The position numbers were made by a program, and so were the translations under genes. 64,000 nucleotides of DNA. Origin: Kingdonia uniflora (taxonomy: Eukaryota; Streptophyta; Magnoliopsida; Ranunculales; Circaeasteraceae). The stretch is taken from NCBI GenBank assembly GCA_014058105.1, contig JACGCM010002114.1, positions 1,116,001 through 1,180,000 on the forward strand. The letters run 5' to 3'. Positions 35,078-46,499 of this stretch are shown here, one piece after another; positions within the stretch are counted from its first letter, which is position 1; every line of letters starts with the position of its first letter. The notes beneath the pieces were generated by a model, which saw only the letters and a program-made list of their open reading frames with translations, searched no databases and was not told the origin of the DNA.

Positions 35078-35731
35078 GTCCCAGGTATAACGCTTTCCCT
35101 AATTTTACATAAAAACAACCACAAACATCAAAATAAAATCAAACAAAAACAACCAAACATAAAAAACAACTAAATTTCTCAAAATTGAACCTGAGCTTGG
35201 TGGATTAGGTAACTGCTCCCACAGAGAGATGTCATGGCTCTAATCATAAATTAAATCTTACCTCCGTGGGATTGAAGATTCGGAGAGGGAGATATGATCG
35301 AAGATTTTTGGGAGAAATTAGGGCAAGTAATTTGGGAGAAATTTGGAGAGAGAGATATGATTGAAGATATGTCTCAAACCCTACAACTTATAAAGTGGGA
35401 AGAGAGAGTTTTGAGGGAAATCGAACTTCTAAATTTTGGATCCCGCATTTTTAAAGTTATTCGCCACGGTTTGGCCATGAATTTTGGGGTTTGGCCACGG
35501 TAAGGTTTGTAGCATTTAGCTAATGTTGGTGCTGTGGCTAAAACAAATATAGACCGTGGCTGTTGGTCCATTTTCTAGTAGTGAATGTAGCTGAAGAAAT
35601 TCCTTGAGATATGGAAGGATTAGAGCGGGAGTGTAAGGGATTGTTGTCGCTGAGAAGGCTAAGTATCGAAGACAAGTAGAAGGCATTACGTTCGAGGAGT
35701 TGAACGGTCGCGAAGTGGTACAATGAACAGT

Positions 35732-35750
35732 CACGTGGGGTTTATAAATA
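35732..35750 (+). promoter_or_regulatory. G-box and TATA motif ahead of element B antisense ORF
   Basis: CACGTG at 35732-35737 is followed by TATAAATA at 35743-35750 on the plus strand. About 100 bases later comes a short basic reading frame (MIARAKRAKERDTEASRK, 35871-35927) that runs into a donor-like GTTAGTG, as a first exon would. This fits a polymerase II promoter for the antisense gene. Confidence 0.5.
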
Positions 35751-36699
35751 GCTCTGATGTGGGCGACTGTTCAAACTTTTCCAACTCATAAAAAAAAATT
35801 CTCTAGTGCGAATTTCTTTTGCTCGTCGTTGGAGTTATTATCTACAATTGCAAAGGATGAGATTAGCGTTATGATTGCAAGAGCCAAGCGAGCAAAGGAA
35901 AGGGATACGGAAGCATCGCGTAAATAAAGGTTAGTGATTATGGTTTGGTTGTTTGCGTTTGTTTTTATTTGTTTATTGATTGAAGAATGAGAAACAAACA
36001 AGAGTTAGTATGTGTAATGTTGTTTGTAGAATGAATTTGATTAAAATTGATTGGTTTGTAAGGAGGAAATAATAGAACAGTGCTAGGGTTTGACAGAGGG
36101 TTTATAAAATTATGATTTAATTGTGACTGTTATTGGTGTGATTGTGGAAGAAATGGAGTCGTAGGGGGCTATAGATGGGTTCTGGTGTGAGCGGTTGGAT
36201 AAATGGGTGGAGATGAGTTGATAGAGTGATCAGGTGGTAGCGCTGTGGTTCGACACAGTTGTATAGAAGTTTTTTTGATGTGGCAAGATTGTCAGGAATT
36301 CTGTTTGTTGTTGGGATTTGGCCAGATTTTGTGCCAGAGAAGGGGAATTCTCAATTTTGAATGATGGTATTTTTGGCGGGAAAAAGGTAAAGTATCTTCG
36401 AGAAGCTATTTGGATTCCTGAAATTTGACCAAAATGAAAATAGATTAAGATGTTATCGATGGTTATTTATTAAATTAAAAGGTCGTCGAGTAATGAGCAT
36501 ATTTGTTACTAATCGAAGATAGGAATATAAATTAAATCATATTAATCATATCGAGAACTGTAGTATTAAATATAAATGTAAAATGATAGCAGCAAACAGT
36601 AAAGAGATGGACGTGTTGGAGAGTAATCTTCGACAACGATATGATTATGAATATATGAACTTATAAATATATATATGTATCACATATGATAGATACTAA

Positions 36700-38870
36700 C
36701 TGTGGTAAAAATATGGAATCTGATTAATAGGTTCTTTAAAATGGCAGAACCAATTAAAATGATGAGAAAGATATATACGCAAATCTTGAAGATGTAGAGC
36801 CCCTGATGATTTATGTGAGGACTTGTGTACAACAATTGGGAAGGAGATATAGGGTGGGGTCGAGTAGTACAGATCTAGGTAGTGTGGAAATGTTTTGGGT
36901 GGCACCCAGTATTGTCGAACTATCTGATGAGGAGGCCATGGAGAAAGATGTGGATCACGAGCCCCAAGCTAGTGATTGAGAGGGTAGTAGTGATGGGGAA
37001 GAAGATGTGGAAGAGGGCGAGGAAGCATGTTATGGAGAGGGTCCAGAGACCAAAGAGATATTAAGCTTCAAGAAGAAATAGGGTATTCCTGGGGATATAA
37101 GCTTAGAGGAGTACCAGCATGAAATGATCGACCAAGAAATACCCTTGAATGGTATTCTGGTGCATCGAGAACAAATAAAGAAAGGGTTGAAGCTTCCCCT
37201 CAGAGCGGACCAGAAAAAGTTAATGAACTTTTTTGATGTAGCTCTTGGGCAGTTCAATCCGAATGTATACGACTTGCTTAGGGCATGTAAAAGGGTATCG
37301 TTACTTGGCGAGGTTCCTGAAGAGGCCAATATTTTATGACATGGTGTCAACTGGAGGTCAATACACCAATGAACGTTTACTGGTGTCTGGGAATTATGAG
37401 TTCGACCAAAATGACCATGGGGAGTCGTTAAAAAGAAAAGCGTTTCATCTAGGTCTGTGGTTAGGTAACGTAAACGGTTAAGTTAGATGTAAACTCGTGT
37501 TAAATCTGCGTTTATAATGTTGTTGTTGTTTCTATGTTTTGCATCTTTGAAGGAAGTCAGGAAGAAAGCTAAAGTAGACGATGAATTGTATAAGATAAGG
37601 AGAAGATTCTTTGGCAGGATCGATAACCAGGTTATCGACCAAAATCTTTTGAGTACACTATTCCAAGAGGCTGGTCTAAAAAGGTCGAGGACTAAAGGTT
37701 CTGAAGTGCCTGTAATCGACAGAAAAATGTCGGCGAAGAATAAAAGAGCCGCAGACGGTAGTTTTGCACTAGAAAATCCTTCCTTGGCGGGGTACAACAC
37801 TGATACAGAGATAGATGCCATGCTTGGAGAGTCTTTGGGAAGGAATAAAAAAAAGAGGGCGGCGAGCTATAATGTTCCTCCGCTGCATCCACATAAGAGG
37901 ACTACTCGACAGTCGACAACAGAGAGGTTGGATGTTACCGCCAAATAAGCTGCTGTGATGGGTGGGTTACCTCCGCGAGATTCGAGCAGTGTGCTCTCCA
38001 AGAAGAGTGTTGGTGGCGGGACGTCGAAGAAGAAATTTTTTGAAGAGTTTGAGATGGAAATTCAGAGGACCGTGGATTCATATACGTCTGGGACGGATGA
38101 GCTTAAGACGGGGCTGAATGATTGTTTGGTAAGGATTGAGAGTTTGAATACATTTTTAAACGTGGGTCAGAGGAATTTGTCGAAGGTGAGAAATTTTAAT
38201 GCTTTGGTTCGATTGAAAATTTTGGTAGGGCATTCGAATACTCATTATATGACTTTGATGCAGATTAAGAAGTTGGTGACTGAAGCCATGGGTCGCGTTG
38301 TTGGCAGTAGTGAGTTTGCAAATCTGATTGTTGCTTATAAAAATATAGAGAAGGATTTGATCACGGAGAAGGTTGTGCTGAATGCAATGTTGAATAGGCA
38401 CAAGTTAGATGCGAAAAAGGCGAGGGAAGCTGAACTGTCTGAAGTGAAGAAAGTGTTAGAGAAAGATACGAAGGAGGCTTTGGCATTGCAGAAAACCAAT
38501 TTTGAAAAAGATGTAAGGGAGTAAGTTGCCGATGTATAAAAAGCAATGGAGCTAGAACAGGATAAACTTCTCGATGAGGTAAGGGCTCAGATGAATGCTA
38601 AGAAACAAGAAAAATGTAGGAAAGTGGGGGCGCATTTTTGAGGACAGTATGGGGAGTTAGAAGAAAGGAAAAAATTCTACAAGGGAGTTACAAAATCTGT
38701 TGGTGCTATTTTTTATGATAGTTAAGAAGACGATGTACCCTAGACTCGCTATTTACGCGGGGCAACTGAAGTTGTCGAAGATGATGTGATGATGGAAGCT
38801 GATGGTGCTCATCTTGGGGAGGTAGCAAATGTGCAGGTACCAAAAGTGCCATAAATGTGAATGAAGAAAA
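36700..38870 (+). pseudogene. Element B antisense ORF (coiled-coil protein), spliced
   Basis: Plus strand, opposite to pol. An acidic N-terminus (SIVELSDEEAMEKDVDHEPQ, then EDVEEGEEACYGEG) precedes a domain resembling PF04195 ([40 protein letters not shown]). A basic region follows with an intron around 37470-37550 (donor TTAG|GTAACG, acceptor TTTGAAG). A long coiled coil, 37955-38524, ends [20 protein letters not shown] and continues past a stop to about 38740. The layout is that of element A's antisense ORF: acidic, PF04195-like, coiled coil. Stops at 36978, 37079, 37948 and 38522 show decay. The protein's role in the element is not known. Confidence 0.8.
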
Positions 38871-39324
38871 ATCTCCCTCTGAAATGTTAAACCTTAAGTA
38901 AGCCGTGTTATGTTGGTAAGATATGTAACAATGGTCAGTGGGACCAAAATAATTTAATTTGTAGTTTGTGGTGAATATTTTGTTGCGGAAAAATTTTATT
39001 TGTGAAAAAATATATATGTTATGCATGTATTTTGTAAATAATTCTAAGTAGTAGATTTGATAATGTGATTTTATCGAATGCGACTATAGATTCAAGCAGA
39101 TATGTAAGGAATGCTTGTGTGCGTGATATGTGAAACATGGCCATGAAATGGCAAGTAATAAGAATGAGTACCAGATGTATATCCTTAGATGGATATCTGG
39201 ATTTAGATTTGAGAAGAAACAAGAGCTCTGTAAGAGGTTGTTCGATAAGTAAAGAGCGCGAAGTAGAATATCCTGCAGTTGGATATTGTTCGCGTAAAAT
39301 TGAATGATAGTTGTTAGGTGAACT

Positions 39325-39735
39325 TGTTAAGTAGTGACCAAGAAAAAATCAAGATAGCAAGGAGATTGTTTGTCTCATGCATACTTGACAAGTATCGATT
39401 GAGATCAAATCGAAATAGTAAGGATATCGTTATTCTGATGTATACTTGACAAGTATAGATCGAGATCAAAACAAAATAGTATGGATATCGTTTATCTGAT
39501 ATATACTTGACAAGTATAGATCGAGATCAAATCGAAATAGTAAGGATATCGTTTGTTTGATGTATACTTGATAAGTATAGATCGAGATCAAATCAAAATA
39601 GTAAGGATATCGTTTGTCTGATGTATACTTGACAAGTATAAATTGAGATCAAATCAAAATAGTATGGATATCGTTTGTTTGATATATACTTGACAAGAAT
39701 AGATCGAGATCAAATCGAAATAGTAAGGAGTAAAA
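39325..39735. repeat. 61-bp minisatellite in element B, about 6.5 copies
   Basis: The palindromic core ATACTTGACAAGTAT starts at 39381, 39442, 39503, 39564, 39625 and 39686, exactly 61 bases apart each time. Units also share GATCGAGATCAAATC and AGTAAGGATATCG. A partial unit precedes the first. It lies between integrase and the antisense ORF, the same place as the minisatellite of element A. Confidence 0.95.
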
Positions 39736-39849
39736 TGATGAACACAATTTATTTATTTGAATCGATGAAAACGGTTACAGTATCTTATCTGTAAAACAAT
39801 TTCAGTTGAGCAGTGTTCTATGGATATTCGAGCTGGATTTCATCTTCAG

Positions 39850-40990
39850 TCATTAGCTAATAAGTTCCGTTATCTGCTTTGTTGCTAACAATGTATGGCC
39901 CTTCCCAATTTTTAGATAACTTTTAGGAAATTTTAGGTTGAGTACTATCTTGGATCCATAGTAGGACAAGGTCGCCAATACCAATTTTCTATTTTTAAAC
40001 TTTTTTGTTGTATGTTTTTTTCAATGTGTCATGGTATCGTCCCAGATTAGCAATGGCCTTGTCGCGGGATTCATCTATCCAATTGAGGCTGCAAAGGAAA
40101 CCGAGTTTATTATCCTTATTTGGAATTTTCCGTCGGGTACTTAGTAGATCGAGGTCTGAAGGTATGACTGCTTCCGTACTAAAAGCCATCATAAATGGAG
40201 TGCAGCCTATTAAAAATCGAGGAGTGGTTCGATAGGCCCAGAGAACACTAAGTAGTTCATCCACCCATCTACCTTTTTTAACGTCGAGACGCTTGCGTAA
40301 ACCAAATTTGATGCACTTGTTGATGGCTTTGGCTTGTCTGCTGCCTTGGGGATAATATGGTGTGGATTTTGTTAGCTGAATATTGTATTTATAGAGGAAA
40401 GCAAGTACTTTTGCACTGATGAATCTTTTGCCATTATTGGAGCGTATAATATGTGAACAGCCAAACCTGGTGATGATGTGTTCCCAAAGGAATTTAATGA
40501 CCTCATTTTCATCAGCATGGCAGAGAGGAACTGCTTCAACCCACTTTGTGAAGTAATCAATGACGACTAAGATGAACCTTCTGTTTCCCGATGCTCGATG
40601 GAAAGGGACAATGATGTCGATTCCCAATTGTTTGAACGGCCATTGAACATTGCTAATGTGCAAGTCAAGGGCTGGACTTTTGATGTCTTGAGCATAGATT
40701 TGGTATTTGTAGCATTTACGCACAAAATCTTTGCAATCCTACCTCATCTTGGGCCAGTATAATCCTTCTGTGAATGTAGGTTGGGCTAACAATCTTCCTG
40801 AAACATGGGCGCCAGAGATACCTTCGTGAAGCTCTCTGATTTTGATCTGCGCTTGTTTCTGTGAGATGCATTCGATAAGTAGCCCCCCTCCTGTAATTCA
40901 ATATAAGATGTGATCTTGGACGGTAAATCTGGGGCACTTGGCCAAAAGTGATTAAGCTTCTTCTTTGTTAATAGGGAGGATGTTGGAGTT
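39850..40990 (-). pseudogene. Element B: integrase
   Basis: A zinc-binding start (HEGISGAHVSGRLLAQPT, CKDFVRKCYKYQ) precedes a 242-codon open frame (39995-40723). That frame has WPFKQLGIDIIVPFHRASGN (first Asp), VIDYFTKWVEAVPLCHADEN, CSHIIRSNNGKRFISAKVLA (second Asp replaced by Asn), YYPQGSRQAKAINKCIKFGL (catalytic Glu replaced by Lys) and LSVLWAYRTTPR. Two of the three DDE residues are gone, although the frame is open for over 700 nt. Confidence 0.9.
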
Positions 40991-41089
40991 GAGGTACGCA
41001 TAGAATTGTCTTCTCCAGTCATCAGGGTCTTCATCTGCAACAATGGTGATCTGGAGTGCTGATAGTATATCAAGGCTGGAATGCTTGAT

Positions 41090-41640
41090 GATTTTGATTT
41101 TTAAAGATCTTTTTTCACTGTCTCCCAGCATGGCAGCGATGTAAGCTAAAGCATCGGCATGTCAATTTTTTGTCGAGGTAAATAAGAAATTATTGCATGT
41201 TTAAATTTTTGCATCTTTTCTTCGACCAGAGCTGTGTAATCAACCATTTATCCCGTTGTTTTGAAAGTTTTGTTGTAATGATTTGCCACAAGTAAAGAGT
41301 AGATGTAATCTGCTAATTCTTCAGCTCTGAGAGTTAGTGCAAGATCGAGACCGTGTAAGATTCTTTTATATTCGGTCTCATTATTGGTAGCATAGAAGTT
41401 TAGCGTGATAGCTTTCTCGATTCGATGATAGGAAGGCGTAATGAGGATGATGCCAATCCCGGATCCTTGCAGTCCTACTGAGCCGTCTGTAAAAAGTTAC
41501 CAGCCTGAGCTTTTGGACCATGCGTCTGGTTCTACTATTGAGTCATATGTGATAATTTCTTTTAAGTTCTTCCCAATCAGGGTCCTTGACGGGAAAGTCT
41601 GCCAAAATGTTAGCCACTACTTGTCCCTTGATTGATATTT
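41090..41640 (-). pseudogene. Element B: second (archaeal-type) RNase H, badly decayed
   Basis: Fragments in shifting frames match the same domain in element A: LHGLDLALTL, LADYIYSLLVANHYNKTF and, after another frameshift, HADALAYIAAMLGDSEKRSL. Position between RNase H and integrase is as expected for Tat elements. Confidence 0.75.
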
Positions 41641-41711
41641 GGGGTTTAAAGGAAATGTCGCATTTTCCAAGAAAAACATACCATTGCTAGATTCTGGAAG
41701 ATTTTTCTATT

Positions 41712-42860
41712 TTAGAATATACTAGTTTGAGGGGGTATTTGGTGATGACTTTGATGGGATGAGCTTGAAAGTAGGGACAGTTTTTGAGAACTGTAGACCA
41801 AGGCGAGTAGCAATTTTTCTGTTGTTGTGTATCTTTTTACAGTAGGCATAAGTATTTTACTGATGAAGTAGATTGATTTTTCTACTCCGCCATCTTCTCG
41901 AATAAAGACGAAAATGATTGAATCTTCAATTGCGGATAAGATCATTGCAAGTGATTTGCCATCAATTAGAGCACTCATTATAGAAGAACGCCCCAAGTAT
42001 CGTTTAAGATCTTGGAAAGCCATTTCACAGTCAGGAGTCCAAATGACTACCTTTTCTAATTTGTTCAAAAGAGGAGTGGGGTTGCCACGAAGGAGGAGGT
42101 AAAGGAGTTTGCGTCGATCAGATGACATTGAGATGAATCTATGAAGAACGCCTATCATGCCTACAAATTTTTGAACATCTTTTATTGTTCGAGAAGAAGG
42201 CATCGCGATGAGTGCTTTGATTTGTGCTGGATCGATTTATATCCCTCTTTTACTGACTAGATGTCCCAGAAATTTACCAAATGCGACTCTGAATTGACAT
42301 TTTTCTGGGTTAAGTTTTATCTGGTACTTGCGAAGGATATCGAAGATAGTTTGAAGGTTATTTGGATGGTCTTCTCTCTTCAGGCTTTTGTAGATCATAT
42401 CATCAATATAAACTTCCATGATATTTTCAAAATGATCCTTGAATATTTGGGTTACAAGTCGTTGGTAAGTAGTTCTAGCATTTTTTTACCCAAAGAGCAT
42501 TACAGTGTAACAGTAGAGACCTCTTTCGGTTATGAAGGTCATTTTTTCCCGATCTTCTTCAGCGAGTAGAACTTGGTTGTAGCCAGAGGCGACATCCATC
42601 ATAGAAAGAAGTTTGTTCCCTGCGACTGAGTCGAGAAGTTGTAAAATTAGTGGTAGCGAAAAACTATCTTTGGGTGTGAACTTGTTGGGTTCTGTGAAGT
42701 CAACACAAACCCCAATTTTGCCATTTTTTTTGGTACCGTGACGATATTAGAAGCCCACTTCAGATATTTAGCTTCCCAAATAATCCCTACCCGAAGAAGG
42801 TTATCAATTTCTTCGTTTACTGCATCGCAGAGTCGAGGAACAAGATTTTGTCATTTTGAA
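41712..42860 (-). pseudogene. Element B: reverse transcriptase and RNase H
   Basis: The RT starts near 42800 (EAKYLKWASNIVTVPKK). The palm carries MEVYIDDMIYKSLKREDHPN (42360-42419, both Asp present), then IKLNPEKCQFRVAFGKFLGH. RNase H and connection (41712-42203) read VQKFVGMIGVLHRFISMSSD, WTPDCEMAFQDLKRYLG and EKSIYFISKILMPTVKRYTT. The RT half has several frame changes (42470-42750), but the region after 42420 is nearly open. Confidence 0.9.
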
Positions 42861-43139
42861 TGATAGCTTTAATGCCTAGAAGGAGGTTGAGTCAGTGGCA
42901 AGCGATTGAAGGATCGATGCCAGACATTTCATGGAAAGTTCAGGCAAAGATGTCGATGTTCTTCTTAAGTAGCTGTATCATGGCCTCTTTTTCGTCGGTT
43001 GACAATTTGGAGCAGATGCAAGCTGTGTGTCCCAGGCCATCGAGTTCAACAGATTTGACCATCTCGGTGTCATGCTGTTCGAATGTGGGTGATTCATCTT
43101 GCTGTAGTTGCTATGCTTTGATTGTATGAGGGTTGGTTG

Positions 43140-43671
43140 TGGTATTTTTGCACATTCGTACAACTGTTTGGCTGCCTTTGATTTCATAGATCCCATGATC
43201 TATCAAAAAACGCAGTTCTAGATGATAAGTGGAAGGCACCGCTTTGATCGAATGTAACCAACTACGTCCCAAAATGCCCAAATATCTGGACTCAGCATCG
43301 ATGACAAGTAATTTGACGAACGTAGTTTTTGAACCCGCCTGAAGTGGCAGAGTGATCTCTCATGTGGCTGATTCTTTCAAACCATTGAATCCCGTCATTG
43401 TTGTTATCGAAGTTTTAACTGAATATGTAAGGCCTAGGACTTCAATTGCTCTTCTGAACAATACATTTGTGGCGCTTCGGGTAATGATGAGAAGCGTATG
43501 TAGGTTGTCTTGTCCGACTTTGAGCATAATAACAAGAGAGTCATTATGGGGGCATTTAGCATAGTTGGTGTCACAGTCTTCGAAGGTGATTTGGTAAGGA
43601 TATTTTAATTTGTTTGTGCTTGGAAGAAGTTTTGCTGATTTGTCAGAGGAGGTCATTTTACAGTAAGACAT
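43140..43671 (-). pseudogene. Element B: aspartic protease region
   Basis: Reads YQITFEDCDTNYAKCPHNDS and VLFRRAIEVLGL, then after one stop VIDAESRYLGILGRSWLHSI, KAVPSTYHLELRFLIDHGIY and EIKGSQTVVR. The GILGRSWLH...VPSTYH block is diagnostic of the protease C-terminal half in plant gypsy elements. The usual DxGSS active site reads RSATNVLF, so the catalytic Asp is not evident. Confidence 0.83.
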
Positions 43672-44269
43672 AATCCGATCGTCCTATTTTCTTTTCTTCC
43701 CTTTCTCAATTTCGATCATATACAGGTGGCGAGCTTGCCCCTGGGCCTAATTTTGTTATACTTCTTTATTTTTTGCTTCATTCTCGAGAAACTTTTGGAT
43801 GTCGACGATATAATTGTGGAGTCTTCGAACTAATAGGATACGATGAAAGATTTACATGAGGGAGTAGCAGTTGTAAGTTTTGTGACTATGCACATTGTGA
43901 TACTGACATAGGGGTCTGTTGGTTGGGAAGATCAGGAATAGCTTGTGGTGCGCGATAATACTCATCTCTCTTTATCATCGGCAAGATAGCAGAGAGAGTT
44001 GTTGTCATTGGCGGCAAATCTGGGATAGGTTGTGGTGCGCGATAACACTATCGGGTTTGCCGTACCTTCTTCTCTGTTATCGGTGTTTATGTCGCATTGC
44101 TTAGGCGCTTCATTAGTGACTGCTCGTTGGGATGGGGTCAAAGATGTTTCTCGAGAATGGATGACAGATGAGCTCTTCATCTTATCTTTCTTTGATCACT
44201 CCAGTTCGATGTAGTTATTAACTACATCAATCATTTCTATGACTGTTCGTGGCTTGTGCAGAATAAGCT

Positions 44270-45365
44270 CTTCTCAAACTTCTGAGTTAATGTGCAGGGC
44301 GGAAGTAATTGCTGGAACTACAATTTTTGGGTTTGAGTTTCCAATTTTCCCTGTTTCCTGTAAGAAGCGTTTATAAAAGCTTGTCAGGGTCTCTTTCGCG
44401 CCTTGCTCGAAGTAAAACAAGGAATCAATAGTAATTTCTCGCTCCCTAGCATTAGCGTAATTAGATTCAAAAAGATGTTGCAACTGGCTGAATATGGTGA
44501 TAGAGGCCTCTTGGATAGTATGGAACCAACAGAGCGGTTCTTCCTTCAGGCTCATGTTGAATAGCCTACATAGCATATGGTCGAGTTTGGAATATAACCT
44601 AGCCGCGACTTTAAAATGTTGAAAATGTGTAAACGGGTCAGTCAGGCCTGCATATTGAATAAATTTTGGCTTATGGAAATTTTCTGGGATGGGCATATTT
44701 TCGAAATAAAGGGAGATGAGGTTTGTCTCGATTCTATCAAGCGCGGATCTTCGGCCTGAGATGTCAGAGTTTATGGCTAGGATCCTGTTATTATGGTCGT
44801 CCAAGGTGACGAACTGTTGCGGGGGAAATGGTAAGGCTGCGACCTGAGGAACGAAATCTCCCCGTCCTTCTGGTCCCAATCAATCCCTTATTGGTCTTCT
44901 TTTAGGCGGAGGAGTCTGACGACGCGTGCGTCTACTTCCTTGAGTTGTCGATGCGGAGGATGTTAAACCAAAATGTCGTGAAGCCCTGTTTGGATTTCGG
45001 GATCTAGATCGAGAAATTTGTTTCTCATTTTCCCTCAGCTGATCATCGCGTTGAATTGCTCTTGATCTATGCTTGTTCCGGGCGAGTGGAGGTGACGTCT
45101 GGCGACCAGTAAGTCGATCTTATCTTCTCGTCAATCGTTCTTTTTCTTTCTGATGTGTTTGACTTTGTTGATCCAAGGTTTTCCTTCGTTCGTCTCTCTC
45201 CATTTGAAGAGCTTTAGCATGGACACGCTGATCTTCCAGTCTCTGGGCTTTTTCTGTGGCCATTTGTTTTTGAAGCTTGAGTACTGCACCACGTAGATCA
45301 ATTTCTCCTAGTATTTTCTGATCTCTTACGGTGCCAGAATGGCTTCTAAGGTTCATGTTTGTCAT
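44270..45365 (-). pseudogene. Element B: gag
   Basis: Opens MTNMNLRSHSG and a charged coiled coil (LKLQKQMATEKAQRLEDQRV, to about 45120). A stop and a basic Arg/Ser-rich linker (RTRRQTPPPKRRPIRD) follow, then the capsid-like part 44274-44879 (NLISLYFENMPIPENFHKPK, HFQHFKVAARLYSKLDHMLC, and a long helix with GAKETLTSFYKRFLQETG). The capsid region matches the retrotransposon gag family of Tat and Athila elements. A zinc knuckle was not found in the degraded C-terminus. Stops at 45119 and near 44880 break the frame. Confidence 0.87.
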
Positions 45366-45428
45366 TGGAAGGTGTTTAAATCAGAAATGGTAAAATAAAG
45401 TGTGGTTTTTCTCACAGACGGCTCCAAT

Positions 45429-45912
45429 TGTAGTGGCGTGTTTTTTAAAAGGAGAATCTTCGCCAATACTCATTCGTAAAGAGAATGCAATAAGACTAGA
45501 AAAACAAGATTTTAGGTGGAAAACTCAGTAAAAATTGAGAAAAACCACAACCTCGAGAAGGATTTTGATGTAAAATCCAGTATATTGTTAGTTATTATAG
45601 ATTTTTGGAGTGATAGTAAGGATAAGTAACTAATGGTAAAAATTTTAGGTTTTCGAAGATCCTCAATAATCTATTTTCTGCCTATATTTATAGTAGATAC
45701 ATATAATGTTACAAAAAAAATAGTCTCCTATTCCGAGAGGAATGGGCGAACTTCGCCGCGGATCTCTAACAGCTCTTTCTTGACCAGGCGCAATGGTTAC
45801 TTTTGGTAGGTCAAGGACTTGATCTCGATTGTTGACCTTCGACCATGTATGGATGTCTTCAACTATGCTTTGCTAGCTTATTCTTATCGAATGTGGGGAA
45901 TATGCTACTACA
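45429..45912 (-). repeat. 5' LTR of element B
   Basis: Starts TGTAGTGGCGTGTTT, ends TGCTACTACA, 484 bp. It is clearly more similar to its partner than the LTR pair of element A is by eye, in keeping with B being the later arrival. Confidence 0.93.
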
Positions 45913-46499
45913 TAACTGTTAAAGAAAACTCTATCTGTGGAAGATTTGAATAGGGAGATTGAGGCACTTCGTGCTCAGGTGGCAGATTTAAAGGTGATCA
46001 ATCAAGCTGGATCAACTAAAACTAACATAAAATCAGAAGAAAATATTGCATTCATAACTCGAATAGATAGTGAAATGGAGAGGCAAAAAACACAGTATAA
46101 GAGGTTGGAAGATCACCTTCAGAGGGCGAGGGCGAATTTATCTCATGCGGTTCTGACCCAGGTATCACATTCAGAATTGTTAAGGGCGGTGATTACCTAT
46201 TTTGTAGAGGAGGTAAAAAATCTTGAGTTAGAAAGAGATACCTTGTTCGACTGTATGTCGGAAAAGGGATGCACTTGCAAAGTTGATGTAGAGCGAGGAA
46301 ATTGTATGAGCTCCATAGAAATGGATTTGGGCCCTCGACCTGCTGAATTGGTATAATAGGGCAGGATTGTTGTGTTTGCTCGAACTCGAGAATTTATGGC
46401 AGGTCGACCTCCTGTTGTAGGGGAAAGCGTAGCTGACATCCCAGCAGTATAAAAGAATCCATTATAGTTTTGTACATAGACCTGAAAAGAAATAATATG

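Larger units (their letters stand above)
30066..35583. mobile_element. CACTA (En/Spm-type) transposon carrying host gene fragments
   Basis: Both ends read CACTACTAGA inward (30066-30075 and complement of 35574-35583), with a 3-bp target copy AAT on each side (30063-30065 and 35584-35586). Subterminal regions repeat the core CGTGGCTAAT or its complement many times (about 30095-30430 and 35460-35570), typical of CACTA transposase-binding arrays. No transposase is present, so it is non-autonomous. The interior holds fragments of three host genes and a 405-bp tandem array. It interrupts element B between its 3' LTR and antisense gene. Confidence 0.93.
27837..45912 (-). mobile_element. Element B: Ty3/gypsy, Tat-type LTR retrotransposon
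   Basis: Two 484-bp LTRs (27837-28320 and 45429-45912) with TG...CA ends bound an 18.1-kb insertion; 12.6 kb remain after subtracting the CACTA insert. Flanks GAACT (27832-27836) and TAACT (45913-45917) are the target copies. On the minus strand: 5' LTR, primer site (TGGAGCCGTCTGTGAGAA, complement of about 45410-45427), gag with N-terminal coiled coil, protease, RT, RNase H, second RNase H, integrase, 61-bp minisatellite, antisense ORF, 3' LTR. More complete than A, but with multiple stops. Confidence 0.94.
26448..46356 (+). pseudogene. Element A antisense ORF, spliced, split by element B
   Basis: Runs opposite to pol. Exon pieces: 26448-26642 (acidic, STSGRLTESEAAISESEGEV), 26762-27124 (LSEGFLCYLSQLEYGLSLPL, then CPVQLNGNMWEVISVCEFLN), 27286-27836 and 45913-46356 (long coiled coil, ALPAKDIEFRMVQRKCDKLN and EDLNREIEALRAQVADLK). 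The second piece resembles the 'putative gypsy type transposon' domain (Pfam PF04195), which in plants is carried by antisense ORFs of Tat elements. An intron ends TTTTGCTCTGCAG at 27268. Element B is inserted at 27837-45912; across it the frame continues KKVELLKKTLSVEDLN once one target copy is removed. Stops at 26640 and 27613 and a frame change near 26755 mark decay. Product function is unknown. Confidence 0.8.

Noticed and set aside
39325..39735. CRISPR array (regular 61-bp spacing)
   Set aside because: The whole 61-bp unit is repeated, with no unique spacers, and it lies inside a plant retrotransposon.
45937..46356. Independent coiled-coil gene
   Set aside because: It is the 3' part of element A's antisense ORF. 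The frame joins 27836 when element B is removed.
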